From assembly GCF_016904675.1 (NCBI RefSeq), contig NZ_CP070228.1, positions 124,001 to 188,000 of the forward strand: a stretch of 64,000 nt of DNA, given 5' to 3'. Origin of the DNA: Arcanobacterium phocisimile. Its GTDB lineage: Bacteria > Actinomycetota > Actinomycetes > Actinomycetales > Actinomycetaceae. A model generated the notes under the pieces. That model saw nothing but the letters and a program-made list of their open reading frames with translations, ran no database searches and had not been told where the DNA came from. The stretch's first letter is position 1; the number at the start of each line of letters is the position of its first letter. Shown piece after piece: positions 10,223 to 18,923 of the stretch. The position numbers and the translations under genes are program-made.

Positions 10223-11197
10223 TCATGGGGTGTACTCGGCGAACGGATCGTCGACAGTAGTCTGCGCGGCGTTAATTGCAGCTTGGCGACCCGCCCGACT
10301 CTTCTTCGTCGTCCGTGCACGCGACGAATCAGAACTATCCGAAGTGCCACGGCCGTAAAACTTCTCAAGATAATACTGGCCCACCATCAACACCGAGGTG
10401 ATCGACAAGTACCAGATAGCGGCAACCAACAAAAACGGAATCGGCTGGAACGAGGAAAAACCACTCGCATTCGTCACGTGCGTCAACTCCAGCGACAACG
10501 GCACGGCCGTCACTAACGACGTCGTCTTCAACATCGAAATAGTTTCATTACCCGTAGGTGGCACAATCACCCGCATTGCCTGCGGTAAAATAATCCGCCG
10601 CATAATCATGCCACTGCTCATGCCCAGGGCCTTCGCAGCTTCCTCTTGACCCGGATCAACCGAATTCAAACCAGAACGCACAATCTCAGCAAGGTAGGCG
10701 CCTTCGTTTATTCCCAGCCCCAGCACAGCAAACAAGAACATCGTGTACTGCCGCTCAGCAAAAATATTATTCGGCGCGAAGGAGAAGAAATCAACCACTC
10801 CTGGAATTCCAACTGTAATGGTCGGAAACAGTGTTCCAATCAAACCCCAGAAAATTAGCTGAGTGTAAATCGGAGTGCCACGGAAGAACCAGATATAAAC
10901 GGTCGCCACCGAACGTAAAACCGGATTATCCGACCGGCGCATAATCGCCATCGTGACAGCCAGGGCAATACCCAGCGCCATCGCAGCTACCGTGAGCGCA
11001 AGCGTCCACGCCACGCCTTTAACAATCTGAATCTTGAACAGATTGTCAGCCACTACATCCCATTGGAATTGCTGATTGGTGACAAGCTGGTTGAGAATCG
11101 CGTAAGCAATAATCGCAACGATGACGGCAGACACCCACCGCCCCCAATGGCGGACGGGGACTGCGTGAATAAGTTCGGGGCTGTTGTGCGACGGCAT
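10223..11197 (-). CDS. Polar amino-acid ABC transporter permease
   Basis: A 324-aa His/Glu/Gln/Arg/opine-type permease with about five membrane segments. The ATPase-docking EAA loop reads EEAAKALGMSSGMIMRRIILPQAMRVIVPP. The N-terminal ~30 residues precede the first membrane segment, and the C-terminus has an unusual hydrophilic tail of about 45 residues rich in Ser, Arg and Lys. Lies between the binding-protein and ATPase genes with 12-40 bp gaps and is certainly part of the same operon. Confidence 0.93.
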   Translation of the reverse strand: MPSHNSPELIHAVPVRHWGRWVSAVIVAIIAYAILNQLVTNQQFQWDVVADNLFKIQIVKGVAWTLALTVAAMALGIALAVTMAIMRRSDNPVLRSVATVYIWFFRGTPIYTQLIFWGLIGTLFPTITVGIPGVVDFFSFAPNNIFAERQYTMFLFAVLGLGINEGAYLAEIVRSGLNSVDPGQEEAAKALGMSSGMIMRRIILPQAMRVIVPPTGNETISMLKTTSLVTAVPLSLELTHVTNASGFSSFQPIPFLLVAAIWYLSITSVLMVGQYYLEKFYGRGTSDSSDSSRARTTKKSRAGRQAAINAAQTTVDDPFAEYTP

Positions 11198-11237
11198 AAT
11201 ATATCCTGGCTGTCGAGCTTCCTAGTGTTGTGTTTTA

Positions 11238-12152
11238 TCAGTTAGCTGGATTGAGAGTAGCAGTGGTGGCAACGCCATCTTTGATACCCCAAGTTTCAAA
11301 AATCTTAGCAAGGTCGCCGGTGTCGATCAGGTGTTGAAGCGCCTTATTGAGAGCTTCGGTAGTGCCGTCACCTTTCGGGCTGGCGATGGCTAAGCCAACA
11401 ACATCGATCGGCGTGCCAATCTTTTCAATCTGCTTATTGGTTTGCAAGACAGCGTAGTCGATAACTGGGGTGTCAGCAAACATGGCGTCAAGCTGACCCT
11501 GTGCCAGCTCCAAGCTGATCCGTGGCTGTTCGGACTGCCGTTGGATTTGGACCGGGTTGTCCTTACATCCGTCAGTGTTGAGCTCGGTAAGGTATTCGTC
11601 TTGAGCGGTGCCTGTTTGTACGCCGACGACCTTGCCGCACACGTCAGCAGGATCAAACTTCTTCGGGTTTCCAGCAGGTACCGCCCACTGTAGACCAGCC
11701 TCGTAATACTGTGTCAAATCAACAGTCTCTTGCCGTTCCGGATTGACCGAGATCGCGGCAATACCAGCCTCATAGGTTGAGCCGATGCCAGGGATGATCG
11801 CGGCGAATTCTGCATTTTCCATGGTGACATCAACACCAAGAACCTTGCCTAGCGCATTAGCTAGATCGACATCGAAGCCCTGCATAGTCGTGCCATCTTC
11901 AGCGTAGAACTCAGCTGGCGCATAGAACGCGTTGGTACCGATAGTGAGTTTTCCTTCCTTGGTAACAGATTCAGGTAGGAGAGCGGCAATCTCCTCTACC
12001 TTCTCGATTGCGGATACGTCAGTGGCGCGGACGTCGCCGGCAGTAGCTGCGGCGTCGGGTGCGTCGGTGGTAGACGTTCCGGCGTCGGAGCCACAAGCGC
12101 CCAAGGTCAGCAGTAGTGCAGCGGCGGCTGCGGTAATCTTCAGGGTTTTCAT
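11238..12152 (-). CDS. Amino-acid ABC transporter substrate-binding lipoprotein
   Basis: A 304-aa family 3 solute-binding protein. The N-terminus MKTLKITAAAAALLLTLGACGSD is a lipoprotein signal peptide with lipobox LGAC, anchoring the protein to the outer membrane face. A low-complexity Asp/Ala/Thr linker follows, then the binding domain (KLTIGTNAFYAPAEF, MQGFDVDLANALG). The reading frame is open much further upstream, but GAGGAG next to this ATG and the signal peptide fix the start at 12152. First gene of the three-gene importer operon. Confidence 0.94.
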   Translation of the reverse strand: MKTLKITAAAAALLLTLGACGSDAGTSTTDAPDAAATAGDVRATDVSAIEKVEEIAALLPESVTKEGKLTIGTNAFYAPAEFYAEDGTTMQGFDVDLANALGKVLGVDVTMENAEFAAIIPGIGSTYEAGIAAISVNPERQETVDLTQYYEAGLQWAVPAGNPKKFDPADVCGKVVGVQTGTAQDEYLTELNTDGCKDNPVQIQRQSEQPRISLELAQGQLDAMFADTPVIDYAVLQTNKQIEKIGTPIDVVGLAIASPKGDGTTEALNKALQHLIDTGDLAKIFETWGIKDGVATTATLNPAN

Positions 12153-12206
12153 GGTTTCTCCTCGCGGATGGAATTTTTGTTCCGGTGTTGGCCAGTAATG
12201 AAAGTA

Positions 12207-12224
12207 TATACATTTCTGTGTATA
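12207..12224. promoter_or_regulatory. TATACA-N6-TGTATA inverted repeat upstream of the amino-acid importer
   Basis: A perfect 6-bp inverted repeat with 6-bp spacer, 55-72 bp upstream of the lipoprotein start. On the gene's strand it overlaps AT-rich TATACT-like sequence that could be the -10 of the importer promoter. This makes it a candidate operator or simply a symmetrical promoter. Confidence 0.35.
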
Positions 12225-12325
12225 GTTATACAGTCTTTTTTGGGTAAGATGGCACACATTCTGGGATGTGGATGGGGTGAGGTGGGTTTGGGCGGGTGTT
12301 CGACGTGGAAGATGTGCAGTAAAAC

Positions 12326-12376
12326 GGGGAATAGCGCAAACCTCGACGTATATGAACGAGGTTTGCGCTATTCCCC
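12326..12376. repeat. Perfect 20-bp inverted repeat (hairpin)
   Basis: Arms GGGGAATAGCGCAAACCTCG (12326-12345) and its exact complement (12357-12376) enclose an 11-nt loop. The stem is far longer than in ordinary terminators. On the minus strand the stem is followed by CGTTTTAC, a weak U-run, so it could terminate read-through from hrpA, whose stop is about 270 bp upstream. A dispersed palindromic repeat is the alternative. Only one copy is present in this window. Confidence 0.7.
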
Positions 12377-12489
12377 CATTTGGTGCTGAAGAGAGTGGGG
12401 GGGGGAAGTTGGAGAGAGGCTGTTTGTGGCTGGTTTCGACAGAGTGCGGCCGCGGATATTGGAAAATAGATACAGGAAAGTCCGGTTTG

Positions 12490-12572
12490 GGGCTGTCGGA
12501 CTGGGAGCCGGGATGTGGGAGTTGGTGGCCGGGCTGTCGGACTGGGAGCCGGGGGTGTGGGAGTTGGTGGCC
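12490..12572. repeat. Two-copy tandem repeat, 41-42 bp units, G-rich
   Basis: Unit 1 (12490-12530) and unit 2 (12531-12572) both start GGGCTGTCGGACTGGGAGCC and continue with a GTGGGAGTTGGTGGCC block. They differ by one substitution and one inserted G in the middle. The plus strand holds many GGG and GG tracts, so G-quadruplex formation is conceivable. The function is unknown. It is located just downstream of hrpA. Confidence 0.75.
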
Positions 12573-12648
12573 GGGGACCAGGACCAAGGGCGGGAGGCCG
12601 GAGCCGAGTGGCCGGCCCTAGCCAAGCCTGCGCCGCCCCAGCGGCCAC

Positions 12649-15600
12649 TTACCCGAGCAGTTTGCGGATGCGCTGCACGGAAACCTTCCCGTGGGTTCCC
12701 AACTGTTGCGCAAACAAGGAAACACGCAATTCCTCAATCATCCACTGCGCCTTTTCGAGTTGGGCGGCACGTTGCGGATCGTACGCGGTGTCGACTTCTT
12801 GCTCTTGGGTAACGGCTTCGCTGATGCCAGCGATCTGCCATGCCAGGGAGTCTTCGGATGGGGTGGTTGGTGCTTTTTCGAGGCGGATCTGTGCCCCACG
12901 CAGGTATCGCGGAATCTGCGCTAAATATTCTTCCGGCACAGCACTGATAAACCCATCGCGCACCAGCGAACTTACGTGGTCGCGCACGTCGGTCACCGTG
13001 TTGATGAGCGCGAGCGACTTGGTTCCTCGAATCGTGCTGTCGACGTCACCGTATGCTTCCAAAATCCGCACGACGATCTGGGCAACGCGGTAGATTTCGT
13101 CTTCGACCCGGTCGCGCAACCAGCTGCGCAGGTCGTTGTATATTTCGGCGTTGCGGATGTGTCCGAGTGGTTGTTTTTCTTCGCGCGCCCAACGGTCTGC
13201 GAGGTTGCGGACTGCCGCTACGTGGAGGTCGCCGATGAGTGCAGTGGTTGACGAGTATGGTGATGCGGCCATGGCAAGGGATTCGCGCCCGGTCCATCGC
13301 GAGCTGACGCGCGCGTCGGGCAGGGTGAGTTCGTGGGCGAGGAGTCGGATGATTCCGTTGCGGTGGTCGCGTACTTGTTCGGCGGGTTCGGCGAGGATTC
13401 GCAGTTCGACGCCGGTGCCAGTTTTTGTTGGTACAGGGATGAGTGCGGGGTATCCGCGGATGATCATGCCGTGTGCGCCGACCGATTCGAGCGAGTCCGG
13501 TAGCTTGCCGTCGGGGGTTTGTGGCCAAGTGGTGAGGGTTTGCCCCGTGAATTCGCTCAGCGGGGTGTTTGCAGTGAGGTCGGGGTTTGGGGACGACGCC
13601 GGTGCCTCGGTTCCGTGACCGGCCGAACCACCAGAAAGCGCCTGCGAGACGGCGTTCTTCACGACGTGTTCAACTGCAGAGCGGGTTTGCGGCGCAAGGG
13701 AACGCTGCAAATATTCGAGAGAAGTTCCTTCTTCTAGTACTGCACCGCGTTCCGAACGCACCCGGAATGTCATCACCAAGTGGGGTGGCAGATCGGCTTG
13801 TTCCCAGGCTTCTTCATCGATCTCGATACTGCGTGCTTCGTGCACGGCCGCGCTAAACGCGTCACGGAAACTTGGCGCGCCGGCTTGCCCGTGTGCTACG
13901 TCGTCCCATTTCGGCAGTCGGGCGGCGACGTCGCGCGCCGCATCAGGCGCCGGAACGAGGTAGCGCCGGATGCGTTTGGGCAGTGCGCGAATCGTTGCAA
14001 TGATAAGTTCGTCGAGCATCCCGGGAACGAGCCAGTCGAACCCATCGTCGGTGAGTTGTGGGAGCAATGTGACCGGCACGTCGATGGTGAGACCGTCGGC
14101 GTGTGAGCCGGGCACAAACGTGTAGTTGATGGGCAACGCGATGTCGCCTTGTACCCATTCGGTGGGGAAGTCGTCGTCGGACGCGTCGGTTTCGCCAAGC
14201 AGGAATTCGCGGGTGAAGGTCAGAAGGTCGGGACGGTTGTACCGTTCTTTCTTCCACCACGAGTCGAAGTGGCGTGCCGAGACGATGTTGTCGGGGATGC
14301 GTTCGTCGAAGAACACAAATTGTGCGGCTTCGTCGGCAACAATGCCGTGGCTACGTAAGCGTTCTTCGACTTCGCGGGCATCGTCAAGTGCAGCCTTGTT
14401 GTCTTTGACGAACTGGTGGTGGGTGCGCCATTGGCCTTCGACGAGGGCGTGTCGGATAAACATTTCGCGGGCAAGTTCGCTCGCGGAATCGGTTCCCACA
14501 GATGATAGCAGTACTTGCCGGTCGGCGGCGACGGTCAGCCCATAGAGCAAAACTTTTTCGTGTACTTTCGCCGCTTCGTCGCGGGTGGACCAGAACGGGT
14601 CAGAGTAGGTGCGTTTGATCAGGTGTGCGCCTACCCGTTCGATCCAGGCTGGATCAATTTTGGCGACGGTGCGCGCAAAAAGTCGCGATGTTTCGACGAG
14701 TTCGGCGGCCATCACCCAGTCGGGGGTGCGTTTTGCGAGGCCGGAGCCGGGCCAGGTGACGAAGTGGGTTCCGCGTGCGCCGAGATAGTCGCGTTTGCGC
14801 TGGTCGTAGGTGCCAACATTGGAGAGCAGACCAACAAGTAGCGAGCGGTGGATGGCGTCAGCGGCCGGCGCGTCCGCTGAAGCGCCCACTGCTTTCACAG
14901 CGTGGACGACGTCGCGATTGTGGCTGACATCGTTGTGTTTGTCGCGTGCTTGTTGGATTTGTGCAGCGGTTGGCAGGGCAATATTTTTCAGTGTGATCCC
15001 AAGCGGTTTAGCCAGTTCGCGTAGTTGTGCGACGACGTCTTGCCATTCGCGGAAGCGTAACCAGTTCAGATGTTCGGCCCGGCACATGCGCCGGAAGGCG
15101 GAACCAGATAGGTCGCGTTGTTGGGTGCGCAGGTAGCGCCACAGATTCAGGTAGGCCAAAAAGTCTGAGCTAGGTTCGGTGAATCGGGCGTGGAGTTGGT
15201 CGGCCTGGGCTTTGTATTCGGCTGGGCGCTCGCGAACGTCTTGGACGGACATGGCGGCAACCAACACCAGTACTTCGGTGGCGGCGCCATTATCTACCGC
15301 GGCTAACAGCATTCGGGCCAAGCGCGGGTCGATGGGCAGGCGGGCGAGTTTGCGCCCAATTCTAGTCAACACAGGGGTGCGCGTGTCGGGTTCGAGGGCG
15401 CCGATTTCTTCCAATAGTTGGACGCCAGCGCGCACGGCTTTGAGATCTGGCGGGTCGATGAAAGGGAAGTCGGCGACGGTTCCTAGTCCGAGCGAGGCCA
15501 TCTGGAGGATGACGGATGCGAGGGAGGTGCGCTGGATTTCCGGTTCGGTGAAGTCGGGGCGGGCTGCGAAGTCTTCTTCAGAATAAAGCCGGATAGCAAT

Positions 15601-16878
15601 ACCGTCGGCGACGCGTCCGCATCGGCCCGAGCGCTGGTTGGCGGAGGCTTGCGAGATGGCCTCGATGGGCAGGCGTTGGACTTTGGTGCGTGGCGAATAG
15701 CGCGAAATGCGTGCGGTTCCGGGGTCGATGACGTAACGGATGCCAGGCACGGTGAGGGAAGTTTCGGCGATGTTGGTGGCCAGCACGATGCGCCGATAGT
15801 TGTGTGGCTGGAAAATGCGTTGTTGTTCGGCGGCTGACAGGCGCGCATACAGCGGCATGATTTCGACGGCGCCGGGTATAGAGGAGTGTCCGCCTGGTTC
15901 GATGAACCGGTTGCCGAGTTCGTCTTTGAAGGCTTTGAATGTTTCGCGGATTTCGCCTTCACCGGAGAGGAAGACGAGGATATCTCCGGGCCCTTCATTC
16001 ATGAGTTCTTCGGCGGCGTCGATGATTCCGGTGATTTGGTCGTGGGCTTCTTCGCGACTGAGGTATTCGGCGTTTTCACCACTTGGCAGCGTTTCGGTTT
16101 CGCTGTCGAGTGGACGGTATCGGATTTCGACGGGGAAGGTTCGTCCAGAGACTTCGATAACTGGGGCGACGACGTCGTCACCGCCGTTATACATAAACTT
16201 TCCGAAATGTTGTGCGAACCGTTGGGAGTCGATGGTTGCGGAGGTGATGATGAGTTTGAGGTCGGGGCGTTTGGGGAGGAGCTGGGCGAGGTAGCCCATG
16301 AGGAAGTCGATGTTGAGGGAGCGTTCGTGGGCTTCGTCGATGATGATGGTGTCGTAGCGGCGTAGCATCGGGTCGGATTGGATTTCGGCGAGCAGGATGC
16401 CGTCAGTCATGAGTTTGACGAGCGTAGTGGGGGAGATTTCTTCGGTGAATCGTACGTGGTATCCGATTGGTCCGCCGAGTTCGACGTCGAGTTCGTCGCA
16501 GATTCGTTGGGCGACGGAGCGTGCGGCGATGCGCCGCGGCTGGGTGTGGCCGATCATCCCGGTGATGCCGCGGCCGAGTTCAAGACACATTTTTGGCAGC
16601 TGGGTGGTTTTTCCGGATCCGGTTTCGCCCGCGATAATAACGACTTGGTTGTCTTTGATTGCGGCCATGATGTCTGCACGGCGGGCTGAGACAGGTAGTT
16701 GTGCCGGGTAGGTGATGGCGGGGACGATTGCTTGCCGGGCAGCTAGTTGTTCGGGTGTGAACGGGCGTGGCCCGCGCGGTGCGCGCTGGTGGTGCCGATT
16801 TTTCCGACGTCGATCCGCAGGAGAACGACGGACGGAGGTGTTTTCCTGGGTTTTGTGGTGTGTTTTTTCTACAGACAT
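12649..16878 (-). CDS. hrpA: HrpA-type ATP-dependent RNA helicase
   Basis: A 1409-aa DEAH-box helicase, the usual size of bacterial HrpA. A basic N-terminal extension of about 50 residues precedes the RecA-like core. Motif I is GETGSGKTT near residue 85, motif II DEAH near residue 180, motif III SAT, and motif VI SQASANQRSGRCGR, followed by the winged-helix/ratchet domain and the long HrpA-specific C-terminal region (DUF3418-like). In other bacteria HrpA acts on stalled or colliding ribosomes and on mRNA processing. Transcribed alone, leftward; no obvious Shine-Dalgarno sequence before the ATG. Confidence 0.96.
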   Translation of the reverse strand: MSVEKTHHKTQENTSVRRSPADRRRKNRHHQRAPRGPRPFTPEQLAARQAIVPAITYPAQLPVSARRADIMAAIKDNQVVIIAGETGSGKTTQLPKMCLELGRGITGMIGHTQPRRIAARSVAQRICDELDVELGGPIGYHVRFTEEISPTTLVKLMTDGILLAEIQSDPMLRRYDTIIIDEAHERSLNIDFLMGYLAQLLPKRPDLKLIITSATIDSQRFAQHFGKFMYNGGDDVVAPVIEVSGRTFPVEIRYRPLDSETETLPSGENAEYLSREEAHDQITGIIDAAEELMNEGPGDILVFLSGEGEIRETFKAFKDELGNRFIEPGGHSSIPGAVEIMPLYARLSAAEQQRIFQPHNYRRIVLATNIAETSLTVPGIRYVIDPGTARISRYSPRTKVQRLPIEAISQASANQRSGRCGRVADGIAIRLYSEEDFAARPDFTEPEIQRTSLASVILQMASLGLGTVADFPFIDPPDLKAVRAGVQLLEEIGALEPDTRTPVLTRIGRKLARLPIDPRLARMLLAAVDNGAATEVLVLVAAMSVQDVRERPAEYKAQADQLHARFTEPSSDFLAYLNLWRYLRTQQRDLSGSAFRRMCRAEHLNWLRFREWQDVVAQLRELAKPLGITLKNIALPTAAQIQQARDKHNDVSHNRDVVHAVKAVGASADAPAADAIHRSLLVGLLSNVGTYDQRKRDYLGARGTHFVTWPGSGLAKRTPDWVMAAELVETSRLFARTVAKIDPAWIERVGAHLIKRTYSDPFWSTRDEAAKVHEKVLLYGLTVAADRQVLLSSVGTDSASELAREMFIRHALVEGQWRTHHQFVKDNKAALDDAREVEERLRSHGIVADEAAQFVFFDERIPDNIVSARHFDSWWKKERYNRPDLLTFTREFLLGETDASDDDFPTEWVQGDIALPINYTFVPGSHADGLTIDVPVTLLPQLTDDGFDWLVPGMLDELIIATIRALPKRIRRYLVPAPDAARDVAARLPKWDDVAHGQAGAPSFRDAFSAAVHEARSIEIDEEAWEQADLPPHLVMTFRVRSERGAVLEEGTSLEYLQRSLAPQTRSAVEHVVKNAVSQALSGGSAGHGTEAPASSPNPDLTANTPLSEFTGQTLTTWPQTPDGKLPDSLESVGAHGMIIRGYPALIPVPTKTGTGVELRILAEPAEQVRDHRNGIIRLLAHELTLPDARVSSRWTGRESLAMAASPYSSTTALIGDLHVAAVRNLADRWAREEKQPLGHIRNAEIYNDLRSWLRDRVEDEIYRVAQIVVRILEAYGDVDSTIRGTKSLALINTVTDVRDHVSSLVRDGFISAVPEEYLAQIPRYLRGAQIRLEKAPTTPSEDSLAWQIAGISEAVTQEQEVDTAYDPQRAAQLEKAQWMIEELRVSLFAQQLGTHGKVSVQRIRKLLG

Positions 16879-17054
16879 CGTTTTCTATTTTCGCACGGTC
16901 GTTGGGCAATGTCAGGGTGGTTCGCTGTGAGAGTGTTCGGGATGTTGACTGTGTGGGACGTCGCAGGGATAACTGTGGCCGAGTGTTGTCGGATCGTTTT
17001 TGTGTGGGAGGTGTGGTTTAGACTTATGCACAGTGAACAAGAAAAGAGGTATGG

Positions 17055-18080
17055 ATGAAATATTTCTGGGGATTGCTGTCGTTTGTGATCGCGGCATGTG
17101 CGGCCATACTTATTCGCCCAGATCTTCTGAGCTTTTCGCGTGATTTTGTTCTATCTACTCCGCTAGCGCAGATCATGTCGCTGCGTGTGTGGATTGCGGG
17201 CGGTTTACTGTTTGCTGCGGTGGCGCTTTTCGTTTTTTCTGTTGTACGCCGCAAGTTGCTTGGCATGGGCAGAATTGCTGCTGTTTTGGGTGCGGTGCTG
17301 TTGATTTTCAGTGGTATCCAGTTCGGCATGATTGCTGAGCGTGGGATATCTAATCCAGGCAAGCTTGGGCCAGATCGCGGGGTGTCACTTTCTTCGTCGG
17401 GCAACGGTGATATCACGGTGTTGACGTACAACACCTTGGGTGGTCGTACCGGGATGGCTGATGTAAGCCAGTTGGCAGTTTCTAACGGCGCCGACGTCAT
17501 CGTCTTACCAGAAACATCAAGTGCGCATGGGCAAGAACTGGTCGACGCGTTACGCGAGAGTGGTTTGGATTTCCAGCAGTTTGATACGCATACCTCAGAG
17601 TATGATCCGGAGTTTCGCTCTACTGTTTTGCTGGTATCTCGTGGTCTAGGCGAATACGAGCAGGCAGATATTGTTCCAGATAGTGCAGCGGGTGTTTCGG
17701 CTCGTCCGGTTTCGGGGCAAGGACCTGTGTTCGTTGGTGTTCATCCGATTGCTCCGTTGCCGGCGTTGATCGATGAATGGCGTTCCGAAACCCGCTCAGT
17801 TTACAGTGTGTGTTCCGAGCCGAACTTCATTATGGCTGGCGATTTTAATTCCACAGTCGATCACCAGTTAGCTCAAGGTTTTTCCTGTGCTGATGCTGCT
17901 TATCAGGCAGGTTCTGGTGCAGTGGGAACCTGGCCGGCGTCGACTCCAGCGTTATTAGCTGCCCCGATCGATCGCGTCTTGCATGACGGGGAGCATTACA
18001 CCGGTTCGGATGCTGCTGTGGTTTCAGTTGGCGATTCTGATCATCGCGGGTTACTTGTTCGGCTTTCGGTGAAGAAGTGA
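17055..18080 (+). CDS. Membrane-anchored endonuclease/exonuclease/phosphatase-family protein
   Basis: A 341-aa protein with three N-terminal hydrophobic segments (about residues 5-22, 43-62 and 73-90) and an extracytoplasmic-looking EEP domain. EEP motifs seen are LTYNTLGGR, DVIVLPETS (the metal-binding Glu), FIMAGDFNSTVDH (the D-x-N) and SDHRGLLV (the catalytic Asp-His). Members hydrolyse phosphodiester bonds in nucleic acids or phospholipids; which applies is not decidable here. AAGAGG lies upstream of the ATG. It diverges from hrpA. Confidence 0.85.
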   Translation: MKYFWGLLSFVIAACAAILIRPDLLSFSRDFVLSTPLAQIMSLRVWIAGGLLFAAVALFVFSVVRRKLLGMGRIAAVLGAVLLIFSGIQFGMIAERGISNPGKLGPDRGVSLSSSGNGDITVLTYNTLGGRTGMADVSQLAVSNGADVIVLPETSSAHGQELVDALRESGLDFQQFDTHTSEYDPEFRSTVLLVSRGLGEYEQADIVPDSAAGVSARPVSGQGPVFVGVHPIAPLPALIDEWRSETRSVYSVCSEPNFIMAGDFNSTVDHQLAQGFSCADAAYQAGSGAVGTWPASTPALLAAPIDRVLHDGEHYTGSDAAVVSVGDSDHRGLLVRLSVKK

Positions 18081-18170
18081 GTTGGATGGGTGCTCGGCGG
18101 GTGCCAGGTTATGCGGGCGGTCGCTAGACTTTTCATTATCAGTAAGAGTGTTGAACAAAGGAGAGTAGAT

Positions 18171-18353
18171 ATGAAGCTGTTTCGTACATTGATTATTGCT
18201 GGCGGAGCTTATGTGCTGGGTGCCAAGGCAGGCCGGGAACGTTATGAGCAGATCATGGATCTTGCTCAGCAGCTATGGAATTCAAGGACTATCCGTAATG
18301 TGGGGGATAACGTTCATAAGATTCGCGATGAAATTGTAGTCGAGGATGAGTAG
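18171..18353 (+). CDS. Small protein with N-terminal hydrophobic segment (YtxH-like)
   Basis: A 60-aa protein that opens with a short hydrophobic stretch (MKLFRTLIIAGGAYVLGAKAG), continues RERYEQIMDLAQQLWNS and ends acidic. The hydrophobic glycine-rich start followed by AGRERYE is seen in many small actinobacterial YtxH-like membrane proteins of unknown function. A strong ribosome site (AAAGGAGAG) fixes the start at 18171 rather than the upstream in-frame start at 18090. Confidence 0.75.
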   Translation: MKLFRTLIIAGGAYVLGAKAGRERYEQIMDLAQQLWNSRTIRNVGDNVHKIRDEIVVEDE

Positions 18354-18361
18354 TGATTTTT

Positions 18362-18388
18362 GCACCTGCCACAGGGCCTGTCAGGTGC
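18362..18388 (+). terminator. Hairpin just after the small membrane-protein gene
   Basis: GCACCTG (18362-18368) pairs with CAGGTGC (18382-18388), and the interior ACAGG/CCTGT extends the stem. It begins 9 bp after the stop codon. No clear U-run follows, so termination efficiency is uncertain. Its position argues that the next open frame does not start at 18353, where it would overlap this hairpin. Confidence 0.45.
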
Positions 18389-18499
18389 TGTAACTCGCCG
18401 GCCAACCTGCCGAGCTACCGAATGCGTCATGCTGGTGGGGAATGCGAAAATAGTGATTGCTCGCCGCTAAATGACGTGCTTCCTGATGATTGTTGGGTA

Positions 18500-18910
18500 A
18501 TGCTTGACATCCTAGAATTGGGGTCGTTTCTTAAGGGTTTTGCCGGAAGAGATGTTCATATCTCGGATGATGAAATTGATGAGTTAATAGCGGCGATAGA
18601 AGACCGATTTGAGCAAGCTGCATTTGGGGAGCTGAGTTACGAGGTCTATGCTGACGCGGTAGAAACTCAATCGCAACCAGGCTTGATTGAAATTCGATTG
18701 CGTGAACCCTATGAGCTCGGGGATGGCAAATATCGAATCCGTATCTATGTGGTGGAGCCAGAGCAGCCACCTTTTTCTGGAATCGTGACTTTGCTGATGC
18801 ATGTCAAACGAGACGGCAACGTCAAGCTTAATAGTATGCAGAACGACTTTATGGCAGCGGCAATGAGTAGATGTATGTCTTGGGCGGAAAACTTTCATAT
18901 TGCCCCCTAG
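18500..18910 (+). CDS. Putative divergent HigB/RelE-fold toxin of a TAC module
   Basis: A 136-aa protein from the ATG at 18500. The frame is open to 18353, but the extra 49 residues look unstructured and overlap a hairpin. Family assignment is by pattern and position. An amphipathic helix (DDEIDELIAAIEDRFEQ) is followed by strand-like segments LIEIRLRE, KYRIRIYVV and VTLLMHVKRDG, and a C-terminal helix AMSRCMSWAENF. I compare this from memory with the mycobacterial HigB1 layout (helix, LELR strand, FRVLFF strand, TAFYKN strand, then a helix with A-x2-R-x3-W). It directly precedes a HigA-like antitoxin and a SecB-like chaperone, the usual toxin position. AT-rich compared with neighbours. No clear ribosome site at the chosen start. 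It could instead be an unrelated cargo gene. Confidence 0.5.
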   Translation: MLDILELGSFLKGFAGRDVHISDDEIDELIAAIEDRFEQAAFGELSYEVYADAVETQSQPGLIEIRLREPYELGDGKYRIRIYVVEPEQPPFSGIVTLLMHVKRDGNVKLNSMQNDFMAAAMSRCMSWAENFHIAP

Positions 18911-18923
18911 TGCGACATGATAT

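Larger units (their letters stand above)
12153..12648. other. 496-bp gene-free region with hairpin and G-rich repeat
   Basis: Lies between the end of hrpA and the start of the amino-acid importer, both read leftward. Long open frames cross it on both strands, but they are low-complexity, Pro/Ser/Gly-rich translations of repeats with no ribosome site. I judge it non-coding. It holds the importer promoter, a long perfect hairpin and a tandem repeat, listed separately. The part near hrpA is strikingly G-rich on the plus strand. Confidence 0.7.

Noticed and set aside
12490-12572. Short repeat units that might suggest a CRISPR array.
   Set aside because: Only two directly abutting copies with no spacers and no cas genes.
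11238-12587. A 449-codon frame that would extend the amino-acid-binding lipoprotein by 145 residues upstream.
   Set aside because: The extension is Pro/Ser-rich translation of the G-rich repeat and hairpin; the lipoprotein signal and ribosome site at 12152 mark the true start.
12226-12648. Long proline-rich open frames on both strands between hrpA and the amino-acid importer.
   Set aside because: They arise from the tandem repeat and palindrome, have no ribosome sites, and both strands read through equally.
18353-18499. The upstream part of the toxin-candidate frame as a real N-terminus.
   Set aside because: It overlaps the preceding stop and a hairpin and has no protein-like pattern; kept only as an alternative start.
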